NCBI GenBank assembly: GCA_964035575.1
Contig: OZ037834.1
Span: 186,001 to 250,000, forward strand
Origin: Rhynchopus sp. YZ270_cl-10
Lineage: Eukaryota; Euglenozoa; Diplonemea; Diplonemida; Diplonemidae
Reading direction: 5' to 3'
Length of the DNA: 64,000 nucleotides
In this document: in pieces, positions 10,099 through 20,585 of the stretch
Position numbering within the stretch: the stretch's first letter is position 1
Layout of the letters: each line of letters starts with the position of its first letter
Program-made: the position numbers and the translations under genes
The notes under the pieces: generated by a model
What the model was told of the DNA's origin: nothing
The model's input: only the letters and a program-made list of their open reading frames with translations
The model's database searches: none

Positions 10099-10300
10099 GC
10101 TCACAACTCTTCAACGGAAGGTGGGCCGCCGGCTGTCGAGCGGTTGTTGTGTGCCGCCCTCGTTCTCTTACGGTACGGGTAAGTCTACTTTGGTTTCTTT
10201 TTTTACATCTTCTGTTGGCCGCAGGGTATTTGTGCTTTCATCCGGGGCTGGCATCGTGCAGTGGGTCAGTCGGAGGTGCCTGCACTAATAACAGTTCTGC
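10099..10300 (+). repeat. Shared 3' module of the surface-protein genes
   Basis: The DNA after the stop (AGCTCACAACTCTTCAACGG onward) matches that after the genes ending at 25618, 30931 and 35714, and the orphan copy at 14242. It includes a possible 46-nt intron (10179-10224, GTAAGT to GCCGCAG). A separate block at about 11035-11265, containing GGTACATGTACATGTATGTG, belongs to the same downstream module. Confidence 0.75.
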
Positions 10301-11299
10301 ACCAGCATGGTTGGTTTTGCCTGGCATGAGTGGCGGTGTGTTCTTTTTAGGTTTGGGAATGCCCCCACCCACCCACCCCCCATTTTTTCTATACCTGCCC
10401 TAACTTGTGGTTTCACTGTTTTAAGCCAACAGTGAAACGACAAGTGAAGTCATTTATGGCACCGTCGCGTTCCCTTCGATTGCCCCACCCCTCCCCTACT
10501 CTTTTGTCGTCAGACTGGTATTACCGTCACATCCTTGTGGGAAGTTGTGCTGTCTGGATACTACTGTGAGATCCTTCATAGGGTTTTCGGATACTCGTAC
10601 TCTTTAGGGTTGCTTGTGGTGTGCACTTTCTGTGCATGTCTTCATGTATTCCGACTGGATCTCAGTTACTCGATGTTCTACATCATTTTTTAGGTACACT
10701 GTCACGAGAGGGCTTTGTATTTCAACTCTACATTTTTTGATAAAACAACTTGTTGTCAATTCTAAAAAGATTGGAGGCAGCGCTGCAGGGCAAACAAAAC
10801 GGATTGAAAAAAACAGAAGCTTGCTTGTTTTCTTTGAGTACTCAATTAACCACAACAACCATACTTCAGTTTAACACATTTTTTCACCTTTTTGTTTTCC
10901 CGGCTTTGAGCGCACAAAAGACCCGATCTTTTTTTTTATACTTTTCTTCCTGACTGTTAGCGAATAACACTCCCACCCACCCCCAAGAGAGAATCCTGTT
11001 TTGATTTCTTTTCATTCTCTAACACCCCCTCCCCTGCTCTTTCCTGTAGAAATCCTGTGGTACATGTACATGTATGTGTATGAACAGGGTCGATAAAGGT
11101 TTTATTTCTTGAATTATTCAAAAAAGAAGTAGAAAAAAGTATTGCGTACTGACCTTCATTCATCAAGAGTGGGTGAAAGTGATTTCAGATACAATACATA
11201 CTGATTTCAAACACCCCCCATTCACCTCTCTCGCAAGGGAGGTATCCAACCAAATTTGTTGTTGTTGTTCGTTATTTGCTTTTTTTTGTTTTTTTGTTT

Positions 11300-11660
11300 G
11301 TGGCTTTTCAGCAGGCTTACGATTATCCTTGCCAAACTTTTTAGGGACACGAGAGGGATTTTGTATTGCAAGTCAACTTTCCACGGTGTACCAAAGTACA
11401 CTGTCAGAGAGGCTTGTAGTTCAAGAGACCTTTTCTTTTGCTCTAATGCGATAAAGATGGTGGTCAAAGATACGCACATGAACATTCATCAGCAGTACTG
11501 CACCATTGTACCCTTCCTCTCTCTTCCCAAGCTCTGTTTTTACATCCACATTTCAAAATATTTCAGAGGAAAAACAAAAAAGAAGAAAAAATGGATCATC
11601 ACACCACACAATTCATCTAATACCACTCCCCCCTATATATCACCCATTTTGTCTTTTCCT
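11300..11660 (+). promoter_or_regulatory. Repeated 5' module, copy 1
   Basis: An about 350-bp block running from GCTTTTCAGCAGGCTTACGA through CAGCAGTACTGCACCATTG to CCACTCCCCCCTATATATC. Near-identical blocks precede other genes (21716, 27083, 32396, 38213; partial 37525). Here it lies about 280 bp upstream of the zinc-finger gene. Its recurring position just before unrelated genes suggests promoter, 5' UTR or splice-acceptor function; this is inferred, not shown. Confidence 0.55.
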
Positions 11661-11933
11661 CATCCCCTTTTTTTTTCTTGTTTCCACAAAGGAGCGTTTA
11701 GCCAAAAGAGACTCGAAGATAGTAAGTCTTGTGTACTCAGCAAAGTGAAATTTAATGGTTCTGTTTCATGTCAGATGTAACTGCGTCCCTCTTGCTCCCT
11801 CTTCACATACCCCCCAACAACCCTACAGAAAGCTTTTCTTCTTTCAAACGAAACTGTTGTTGCTCCTACACACTTCCTCGTCCCCTCTTTCCACTTTTCC
11901 ACAACCACTTCTCCTCTGTCTCCAATCTCTACC

Positions 11934-13001
11934 ATGAAGGTGAACCAAGCCGCTTCGAAGCCCTCGCTTGCATCCTCGGAAACGCACCACAACACCCGCG
12001 CCACAAATCCCCACATTGATGTCGCACAGCTCGAGGCTGCCGGCCCTACCATGACACCCCCTTGCGACCACAACTGCTGGACCCGCTCCCGCAGACGCCG
12101 TGTCCCCCCTGCAGTCCGTTTGAGGTGCGTCATTTGCCGTCTCCTCTGGATCACCCTAGTGTCCGAGCACAAAAAATGCCACGCATTTTACTACGGATCC
12201 TGCAAAGGGGACTGCGGCAACCCACATATCCTTGCGAGAGGAACCGTCCCAAAGGGGTTGGAGAATACTGCAAAGGCGGAGAGGTTGAACACACGGTGTC
12301 TCAAGGATTTGGTGAAGATGCCAGCGAGGAGGGGGAAGCGTGCGAAGATGCTGGCAGTGATGCCTGCTCCATTGGGGGCTGAGGTGCCGCAGCTGACAGC
12401 GGCTTCGTCTGAGATGTCTATGAGTGAGACGGGGTCGTTCCCTGAAGAGGTGGATCTAGGAGAGGACAGAGGCGCCAATGCAGTGGGAACACACGATGCG
12501 AGGCGTACACCGTCAGTGTCGGTGGCGTCATCCTGCCGCTCAGGGTCAGGAGGGTCCCAAGACGACCTGGGTGGCGGCAGTGCGCACCTTGCTCACAGTG
12601 TGAGCAGCGTGGCTACAACCCCGACAGGGGTCTTCAGGCATGACCCGTACTGCGAGCTGTCTGTGAGTGAGAAGGGGTCGTTCCCCCCCTCCTCTGAGGG
12701 TTACCAGACGCCACGCCACGACGTAGAAAAAGGGGAGGGGGCTGCTGAAGAGGTGGATCCAGGAGAGGACAGAGGCGCCAATGCAGTGGGAACACACGAT
12801 GCGAGGCGTACACTGTCGCCAGTGTCGGTGGCGTCATCCTGCCGCTCAGGGTCAGGAGGGTCCCAAGACGACCTGGGTGGCGGCAGTGCGCACCTTGCTC
12901 ACAGTGTGAGCAGCGTGGCTACAACCCCAACAGGGGTCTTCAGGCACGACCCGTACTGCGAGCTGTCTGGTGTCTTTCTTTATGGAGGGGAGGAAGCCTG
13001 A
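11934..13001 (+). CDS. CCCH-like zinc-finger protein with duplicated low-complexity tail
   Basis: 355 residues, start chosen at the first ATG after a pyrimidine-rich leader. Residues about 44-105 hold ordered Cys/His: CDHNCW, RCVICRLLW, then C-x7-C-x3-C-x3-H (KCHAFYYGSCKGDCGNPH). The last is close to a CCCH finger (usually C-x7-8-C-x5-C-x3-H) but two residues shorter in the middle spacing. CCCH proteins bind RNA, so an RNA-binding role is plausible. The rest is Ser/Gly-rich: a block of about 75 residues (around EEVDxGEDRGANAV to HDPYCELS) occurs twice, encoded by near-identical in-frame DNA repeats (12444-12662 and 12747-12968). The upstream 5' module is shared with the surface-protein and acid-phosphatase genes. 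Alternatively the Cys/His region is a non-RNA zinc site. Confidence 0.75.
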   Translation: MKVNQAASKPSLASSETHHNTRATNPHIDVAQLEAAGPTMTPPCDHNCWTRSRRRRVPPAVRLRCVICRLLWITLVSEHKKCHAFYYGSCKGDCGNPHILARGTVPKGLENTAKAERLNTRCLKDLVKMPARRGKRAKMLAVMPAPLGAEVPQLTAASSEMSMSETGSFPEEVDLGEDRGANAVGTHDARRTPSVSVASSCRSGSGGSQDDLGGGSAHLAHSVSSVATTPTGVFRHDPYCELSVSEKGSFPPSSEGYQTPRHDVEKGEGAAEEVDPGEDRGANAVGTHDARRTLSPVSVASSCRSGSGGSQDDLGGGSAHLAHSVSSVATTPTGVFRHDPYCELSGVFLYGGEEA

Positions 13002-14241
13002 GGAGGGGAAAAAATGTGCCTTCGAATTTCGAATTGAGATGGAAAAAAAGAGTGATGCTATGCTAGTAAACTACACTTCTAACAGATTGTCAAAAAAAGT
13101 TTCCCCCCCCCCCCCCCCCCCATTTGCCAGCCCATTTTTTCCCGATGTGTGTTTGACTTACTGCATGAGAGGTATAGTCAATGTGATTCAGGGGGGTACG
13201 GAGAACTCACGGACAACCTACGGGAGAACCACTGCAAATCTACCGAAGAATTCGATGTTTTCCGGTAGTGTAATTACTTCTTTGCTTTTATCTATTGTCT
13301 TCACGCTTTATCATTGTTGTTGGGTTGGGAAATAAAGTTTTTTGTGTGTTATCAAGCATTGACGAATAGAAATGGAAACCGACGGATGGTGCGTGCCCGC
13401 TTTAGCGTATTGGTTTTCCACTCATCACTCACATTTATCAGTGGAAACCACAAACCTTTTGCGGTGCGATAAACGAAAAAGTGTTTTCTTTATTTCATTT
13501 AACTGTCATATCCTGAAGTCGTTTTCTATTTTTTTTTTTTTTTTTTGGGCAGCCGCGCCATTACTGCCTTTTGCTTTTGTTGATTTTGTTGCTTTTGTTG
13601 TTGCCCTTTTATTTGGTCCTGGGCTGGACCATAAATTGCATCCGGGGGGCCGTTCCTCCAGAAACTCTATGAAGGTGTTGACCGCTCGAACCGATGTCTC
13701 CTACCTGAGAGATTACAAAACAGGATATGCGGGGTGTTTTTGTGCCTTCAGGGTCTTTTTGTTTTTCATGAATATAATGTTTTTCAGCAACCCTGTCTCT
13801 CCTTGTAATTAGGAAACACCTCATCACCAATGCATAGCCTTTGTCTTTCTGTTGGGGTATGCGGGACTTCCCCTAGTCCTCAGGGTCTAAACGCCCCTGC
13901 CCTCTTTTATGCAAGTTCACCCTGGCAGGGTATATAAATGCTGGGTCAGGCTGGCCCCCCTATGCTATGATGGGTGCTCGCACCCGGAGCATAAATGGCC
14001 AGCGGTCAGGCCAGAGTCGCTCTGCGGAGTCTCTCTGCCACGCCTTTGGGTTACGGTGTGCTGCCTGTAAGGACGTCCACGTATATCCCTAAGAGAAAGG
14101 GTGAGGCCCAACTGTCGGTACAGCATGGGGCGCCAAGAGAGAGATGTTGTGACCCCCCCGCCCACCCCTTTTTGTGTTTTTGGGTTTCTGCTCTCTTGTG
14201 TAGACTATCGTGCACCAAGCGTTGGGTGCAGCGAACTGCAG
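13002..14241. other. Non-coding spacer
   Basis: No supportable gene. It contains a C-run (13103-13122), a partial copy of the 3148-3283 element (about 13181-13230), a segment related to the GACGG-AGGTGCGTGCCCGC repeat (about 13366-13400; relatives at 26780, 26910, 36860 and 37900), and a GC-rich stretch (13850-14240) I do not recognise. Confidence 0.5.
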
Positions 14242-15640
14242 TACCTGTAAGCTCACAACTCTTCAACGGAAGGTGGGCCGCCGGCTGTCGAGCGGTTGTG
14301 AACCGCCCTCGTTCTCTTACGGTACGGGCCAGTCATTAGGTTTCCTTTTTACATCTTCTGTTGTTGGCCGCAGGGTACTTGTGCTTTCATCCGGGGCTGG
14401 CATCGTACGTGGGTCAGTGGGTGCCTGCATCAATAACTTCACTTTATTTTGTTTGTACCAAATTTTCGACAAGAAAACAGGAAGGACAGAACAGCGTGTT
14501 CCTGCAAGCTTTTGCAACTACCTTTTTCATTGAGTGACCGACACTGGCTGAACAGGTTCACATAAAAGCACTTCGGTGCGCACAAAGTAGATCAATGTGT
14601 TTTTTTTGATTGTGGGGCAAGGGGTCTTGTATGGTACTGTATTCAGTGGGGCAAATGGCATCTAGGTACATTTACCTAGATGCTGCAAAGAACCGCTTTT
14701 CCGTTTTCTATTGTGCTCCACATCGTACACCTCTGTCATCTCCTTCTTGCCCCCTCTTTCTTTTACCGTGTTTCAATAAGTATGGACCAGAATAATTATG
14801 GACCTTCTGGAAATTTTTCTAATGGTCCAATTTGGCACACACCGGCCCCGCCCATTGCCTCTCCGCTTCATATTTTATTTCCTTCTTTGACACCCCCTAC
14901 TGTCGAGGACAGGTCAATATGGCCTTTCTCCGGATCACCGTATTTCCCCACACTCTTATAAACACCCTAATACACTGTCACAAAATCGAGGCATTTTCAA
15001 CTTTTCGACTTTTTCAGGTATATTTTGGGAATAATCCACCCAAAAAGCTTCACAAAACAAAACATGGCTATTTTTTTACCGACCGGAGAAGTCGTTTTCT
15101 TCGGTGAGTCACTCATCAACAAAACGACTATTCCGAGTGCCACACAACATCCATCAAAAGGTGCCCTGTGTACCTGTTTATCGATGCTTCACCCAATGGT
15201 ATGTGGACGCCGTTTTTGTTTCGCCAGATACAAGATAGCATGTCTAATGTTTCTTTTACCGTGTTTCAAAAAAATATGGACCAGAAAAAATATGGACCGG
15301 AATAATTATGGACCTTCTGGAAATTTTTCTAATGGACCAATTTTTCTGGTCCATATTTTTTCAAAACACGGTACTTATTCCTCCAAAACCCCCTCCCCTG
15401 CTCTTTGCTTTAGAAATCCTGTGGTACATGTACATGTATGTGTATGAACAGGGTCGATAAAGGTTTGTTTTCTCTTCTTCACTCAAGAAGAAGTGGAAAG
15501 CAAGTATTGCGTACTGACCTTCACCCATCAAGAGTGGGTGAAACTGAGTTGTCAGATGCAATACATACTGATTTCAAACACCCCCCATTCACCTCTCGCA
15601 AGGGAGGTATCCAACCAAATTTGTTGTTATTGTCGTTCTT
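14242..15640 (+). repeat. Orphan 3' module without its gene
   Basis: Begins CCTGTAAGCTCACAACTC, exactly the stop-codon junction of the surface-protein genes, and carries on through CATCCGGGGCTGGCATCG, the TACCGACxxG-AAGTCG segment, a CCGT-type hairpin (15259-15371) and the ACATGTACATGTATG block, as downstream of the real genes. No matching coding sequence lies upstream. The donor-like GTAAGT of the other copies is replaced by GCCAGT. Probably a relic of a lost family member. Confidence 0.65.
15259..15371. mobile_element. CCGT-type hairpin MITE
   Basis: Inverted arms CCGTGTTTCAAAAA and TTTTTCAAAACACGG flanked by TA on both sides, interior with repeated TATGGACCAGAA. Same family as 26324-26460, 31637-31773 and 36302-36456. 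Confidence 0.65.
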
Positions 15641-16280
15641 TGCTTTTGTTTTGTTTGCTTGCTTTTTTATATTGCAAAGGTTGCCCCTGGTTCTCGGGAA
15701 AAACAGCAAAATTCTGGATTTACACGGTACCATAAAGATCTTGAGGAAGATATTTGTGCTTTTTCAGGATTCCTGGAAATCCTGACAATTTGTGTATGAT
15801 CAGGACGACGAAGATTTGAGTTCGTGAAAAAATATTTTTCTTCTTTAAGACCTTTCTGGTACCGTGAGATTTATGTTCCCGTCTTTCCCCCCCTTTTTTT
15901 TTTCGGTGAGTAGAACGGGTCTCAGCCACTCAACAGAACCCTTTTTTTTCCTTTTATGAAACATACTTATATACTCTAGGGAAATATTGAAGCGATATTT
16001 ACCTGAGGGGGGGTGTCAACCACCAAGGGTTCGGATTTACTGAGCCGATATTTAATAAAATAAAAAAACCCTCTTTTTTTTTTTCATTTTCAAAAAGTTC
16101 TGTTGATTATCAACAGAACTTTGTTAGGTGGCGGCCCCCCTGACATTGTTGGAGTAGTGTAGTTGCCTCGGTTGTGTTGCCATAGTTGTGCAATCTCCAC
16201 TCAGGGCCCAGGCGTATACCGGCCCTTTTTCGGGTCGGTATACACAGTTTTTTCCCGTTTTTTTTTTTTTTTATTCCACT
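15641..16280. other. Non-coding spacer
   Basis: Homopolymer-rich DNA with no supportable gene. GTATACCGGCCC and GGGTCGGTATAC near 16213-16242 form a short perfect-arm hairpin. Confidence 0.45.
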
Positions 16281-17359
16281 GGGAAATAAAGTATACGAAG
16301 GATTTGGCACTTTTAGCGGGATTCTTTTTAATGATAATTTCACGCAGTTTTTTTATCGCAAATTAAAAACCCGCTCATTGAACTTTATTTCACGCGTTTT
16401 TCACTTTTTTCACTGCAATTCCTTCAGAGCGGGATTTTATTTTTGTTTTTTTCACGCTAAAACAGGGATTTTATTTGGCGATAACTTCACGCTAAATTTT
16501 GGTACATCCTGCACCACCACCCACGTAAAAATTGAAAATTTTGAATTTTTTTTGCCCTTTTCGCATTTTTTTCTGACACATGCAACATGCCGAAGGATGT
16601 AAGACGCAAACGGTCCTCCGACAGGAGATGGACAAGCACTACAGTGGTTTTGCTGAAGGACTAGCATTGTCGACACCGTACGTCCGTGAATGGGACCGCT
16701 TTTTAAGGAATTCATTGGCAAGCCTGACGGTAAGCCCACGGAAGCCGACTTCGTTTTCTACATAGTGTATCTCCGTGACGATCTCACTATCAAGACGAAG
16801 GACACACCACCCCCTTTACTTCATTGTGAGGAAGGTGGTGGCTGGCATGATATTCTGTGATGGGCGGGGATCTTCTGAATGTGTCTCGCTCTTGCACGAC
16901 AGCCATTTCCCGACCTCCCGCTAGCACCCGAGGGGACACTGAGGTGGCGAGAGGTCGGGATGTAGCTTTGTGTACCGTTGAGGCAGCTTTCCAAACCCGA
17001 CCACACGCTGCGCTACGCGCTATGCATACACGTGGTGTGGGCTTTTTAGGCTACATACTGTACGCGCTACACGCAAAATGCCGTTGTTGTGTGTGTAAAA
17101 ACGTGGGTTGCGTGGTACTGCATGGTGTCACACGTGCACCACCCTGTGGCACACACATGGTTCTGCCACCCCAAAAATGCGTATCCCACCCCACATACCA
17201 GGGTATGGGCCCAATTCACCAGTTTTTTGCAGGTTCCCAGCGAGCAAAAGCTAGCGGGAGGGTAATGAGAGCTACCTGGAGGGACACATTCTCGTTAGTT
17301 ATTGCACAATAAATGAGTCCCGCTAAAAGTGCCAAATCCTTTCGTATACTTTATTTCCC
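16281..17359. mobile_element. TIR element, 1.08 kb, with coding remnants
   Basis: Inverted ends of about 44 bp (16281-16325 and 17316-17359) share GGGAAATAAAGTATACGAA and GGATTTGGCACTTTTAGCGGG. Inside, from an ATG at 16587, are short coding-like segments in more than one frame to about 16860, including ALSTPYVREWDRFL. This faintly resembles the N-terminal DNA-binding helix region of tyrosine recombinases, but the evidence is weak. Probably a non-autonomous or decayed DNA element of unknown family. Confidence 0.55.
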
Positions 17360-17373
17360 GTGAAATAAAATTA

Positions 17374-17542
17374 CGTATTCACCTCCTTTTAGCGGATTAT
17401 TTTGCGATACTTCACTTATTTTTTTCCCAGGCTCGTGCACTCAATTTGCCTCGCTTCGCTCGGCAAATTAAGTAGCCCTCGCCTGGGAAAAAAATGCGTG
17501 AAGTTATCGCAAAATAAAACCCCGCTAAAAGGAGGTGAACAC
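17374..17542. repeat. Long imperfect hairpin with CTCGCTTCGCTC centre
   Basis: Arms TTCACCTCCTTTTAGCGG and CCGCTAAAAGGAGGTGAA, then TTTTGCGATA-CTTCAC and its complement, then TTTTTTCCCAGG and its complement, closing on a CGCTTCGCTCG centre. Structure parallels the 1423-1566 hairpin. It abuts the TIR element on its left and shares the AGCGGG word with it. Confidence 0.6.
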
Positions 17543-17545
17543 GGA

Positions 17546-17745
17546 TGCTGCCAGATCTGGCCAGATTTGGGGGCCAATTTCCCAGATCTGGCTCGTTTTC
17601 CAGATGTGGAGATCTTGTTTCCAGATCTGGCCAGATCTGGCCAGATCTGGGAATCTGGGAAATTTTTTTTTTCAAAAAAAAAAAAAAACCCCCAGATCTG
17701 GCCAGATCTGGCCAGATCTGGAAATCTGGCCATTTTTTTTTTTTT
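17546..17745. repeat. CCAGATCTGG palindrome array, block 1
   Basis: Many overlapping copies of the self-complementary 10-mer CCAGATCTGG, interrupted by T- and A-runs. It starts with ACGGATGCTGCCAGATCTGG just to the left. A related block in opposite orientation lies at 20363-20520. Confidence 0.8.
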
Positions 17746-17799
17746 CTCAGATTTCTGGCTATTGTCTCCCAGGGAAAGGGACTCTCGAATTTTTTTTTT

Positions 17800-18500
17800 C
17801 GCCCCTATATAGGGCTAATTTCGACGATTTGAGGCCGTTAAAAGCAAAATTTGACACTTTTGAGCATCTGTGGGGGTCTAAAACGTGGTTTCGCGCACCC
17901 GAAATTTCGTGGTTTTTACCAAAGACAAGTCGATTTTTGAAAAATCTCGAAAAAAAAATTTTTTTTCCCGGGAAAATTTTGACCCCTGAGTAGGGTTTTT
18001 GTGCACCAAAAAGTGCAAAAAAACGCAAGAGTCGGGTGTTTTGACGATCTGGGTACCGCCATATGCACTACAGGGGCCCACAATTTCGACTTTTTCTTAG
18101 CAATTTCCTTCATAATTTTTTTTTTCGATTTTTGGCAAAGGCAAATCTCAGGCAAAAAAAATTCACCCCTGATAGTGGGTCCTTGGGTGTCCAAAGATGC
18201 CAAAAACACAAAAATTTTGATGTTTTGACCATCTGTGGGCGCCTAAAACGCACTTCTCTGCCCAAAAAATGAATATCGATTTTTCCTTAGCGTTTTTATA
18301 GCCGTGCTTTTTGGGTACTTTTTCGCAAAGGGAAAAAAAAAATATCAACCAAAATAGTGGGTCCTTGGGTGACCAAAAATGCAAAAAAACGCATTTTTTT
18401 GGTGTTTTGACCCTTCAGAACCACCCAAAACGCACTTTTGTGTACCAAAACACGCATATTTCACATTTCCTTAGCAATGCCTTCACAAGTGCAAGGTGAT
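17800..18500. repeat. Diverged tandem repeat, about 180-bp unit, roughly four copies
   Basis: Successive units contain GTGGGTCCTTGGGTG, then AAAATGCAAAAAAACGCA, TTTTGACC-TCTG, CTAAAACGCACTT and TTCCTTAGCAAT in the same order. Copies are well diverged, so the array is old. No coding function seen. Confidence 0.6.
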
Positions 18501-19379
18501 TTTTGACCAAACTAATTTTGTGCACTTTTTTTGTGGTCACGTAACGCTAAAATCCTCTCCGTGATGCGAGAATTACATGTGCGAATGCGATAATGATTCT
18601 CGCATGCGAACGCCCAAAACCACGAAGGAGGACGCAAGCAAGGCTTCAGTGCACTTAGGTACAGGATGCGTCGTTTTCAGTTACAAAAAAGGGTACTGTG
18701 AAGCGGTTGAGGCACACACACACACACACACAGACCCGTTGCAAAATGCATCTGGGACCCACGCTAGACCCCCCAAAAGCTGTAAAACCATATATTTCCA
18801 TCTCGCGACCCCAGCGGATGTGGACTGAGGTGTTTTTTTTGGGTGTTTAGAAAGGTTTTTGTCCGATTGGAGAATTTTTTCGGTAAGTGTTGCATTTTGT
18901 CCCCACTGAGTGTGCACTCAGAAAACACTCATCAATAAAACGACCTTTCTGTTCGGTAAAAAATAGATATTTTCTATCGTAGTAGTGGGTTTGTCGTGCA
19001 GTGATGTTCTTTGTACCTGGAGAGTGGGCCGAGTGCAAGGTATGTTTTTAACCCCCCGGTTTTCTCCCTTTTCGACATGTCCACTATTTTTTAGCTATTT
19101 TTTTTTTTGTCAACAAAAATGTCACTTTTACGTTTAAGGGGTACGGGGCGGCTTCTTGTTTGTTTGTTTGTTTTTTTGTTGTAGTCTCTACTTTTACATT
19201 CAATTTCTCTTAACAGGTACCCGAACCGACGACCCTTCATCGTGACAGCGAAGCAGTGCCGATGGAAGAGCTGGTGCAATTATTTGAAAACCAGGTGGCG
19301 ATCGTAAAAGTCGGGTTTATATACCAACTTTTCCATTAACCCACCCCATAGACCACCCTAATTATTATGAAACTCTTAG
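18501..19379. other. Non-coding spacer
   Basis: No supportable gene. Contains a short CA microsatellite (about 18714-18732) and a segment (about 18870-18960) with ACTCATCAATAAAACGACC, reminiscent of part of the surface-gene 3' module. Confidence 0.45.
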
Positions 19380-20170
19380 TCAGTCACTGCTATAGCCATT
19401 TAATCCAGGGAGCATAGCTAGTGCAAGAAATTCGACTTCGGGATCCGGAAAGTCTGTCCTCTGCTTGCGGAGGACTAGGCACAAGAAAATATTGCGTTCC
19501 CCCAGAAAACCAATTTTTGTCAGAGTAATTTTTGCCCAGGGCATGCTCTTGAAGCATGGCGGCTTGGTGTGAGAAGGGGCAGTGTATTGTTTTGTTCTAG
19601 ATTTCAACGGTTGTTAGAACGAGTCAAGTGGATGCTTATCTAAACACTGACTTTAGTACAGACCCGAGAGATCACACATGACTTTGAGGAAAGAACAAAG
19701 CAATGCATCTGTACCCGCACGCCAGGTTGTAGTTACTTCAGAATTTTCTTAAGTTTGCATGAACGAGGAGGGGCGAATCATTCTTCGGGAACCATTAGCT
19801 GTATACCATGGAATGATTTTCTCAAAAACACCACGTGGGGGCTGAATTCAATCCCTTAAGAATTGCGAATTCAGCCTTTGTAGAAGGTACGTCTTACTTG
19901 TACTTGTACTTGTATGCCGTGTCCACCCTTCTCGACCTTACCGGTTCACATGTACGAATAATATTAGGCAGTGGTAACACCCTTCTCAATTGTGCAAACT
20001 TAAGAATTTTCTGCTGGAACTTACCAAAATCGATTTTCTTTCACCCCAAACACCCGCAACACCCCACCTGCTACTTCGGTAGCCTGTGTTGTTGGGAGTT
20101 GGTTCTCATGTTGATCCCCAGTGTTTTGCACTGCTTCTTCTGAGCCCAACGCTGTTTGGCCTGTCGACGT
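19380..20170 (-). mobile_element. Possible degraded Ty1/copia-like pol remnant, copy 1
   Basis: A fossil, broken. The sequence from about 19390 is related to 51729-52370 (shared GCATAGCTAGTGCAAGAAATTCGACTT and the AGCCCAACGCTG-TTGGCCTGTC end). In both copies the - strand suggests the end of a copia-type RNase H (an AE(F/Y)-LA-like segment; STR-type residues in copy 2). Assignment is tentative; age clearly old because the copies are diverged. Confidence 0.3.
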
Positions 20171-20362
20171 AATAAATACGAAGACAGGGCGGCGGTGCCA
20201 ACAATTTTCCGATGATGTAACGTTTATCTGATTGATTTATCGTTTGATATACCTTGTGTGTCCTACTTCGTAACTTGCACACACGAGCAACGTATATTGA
20301 ACGGTACTTCAAGCGATACTTCGTTATGTCATTGGGGTACCTGGAAAAAAAAATTTTCCCAG

Positions 20363-20520
20363 ACGTCCCAGATCTCCCAGATTTGGCCAGATCTGGCCAG
20401 ATCTGGCCAGATCTGGGACGTCTGGGAAAATTTTTTTTTCAAAAAAAAAAAAAAATTTTTCCAGATCTGGCCAGATCTGGGCGGCCCAGATCTGGAGATC
20501 TGGCCAGATCTGGCAGCATC
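20363..20520. repeat. CCAGATCTGG palindrome array, block 2
   Basis: Inverted relative of 17546-17745. It ends ATCTGGCAGCATCCGT, the complement of the left end of block 1, and also contains a T-run/A-run core. The two blocks could be ends of one 3.0-kb insertion or two separate copies. Confidence 0.75.
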
Positions 20521-20538
20521 CGTGGGTGAATAAATAGT

Positions 20539-20540
<2 letters not shown>

Positions 20541-20584
<44 letters not shown>
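20541..20584. repeat. Poly-T tract, about 44 nt
   Basis: Uninterrupted T-run directly after palindrome block 2. Confidence 0.95.

Positions 20585-20585
<1 letters not shown>

Noticed and set aside
13372-13812. 146-codon frame as a membrane protein
   Set aside because: Hydrophobicity comes from T-runs; no signal, no homologous copy preserved, and flanks are repeats.
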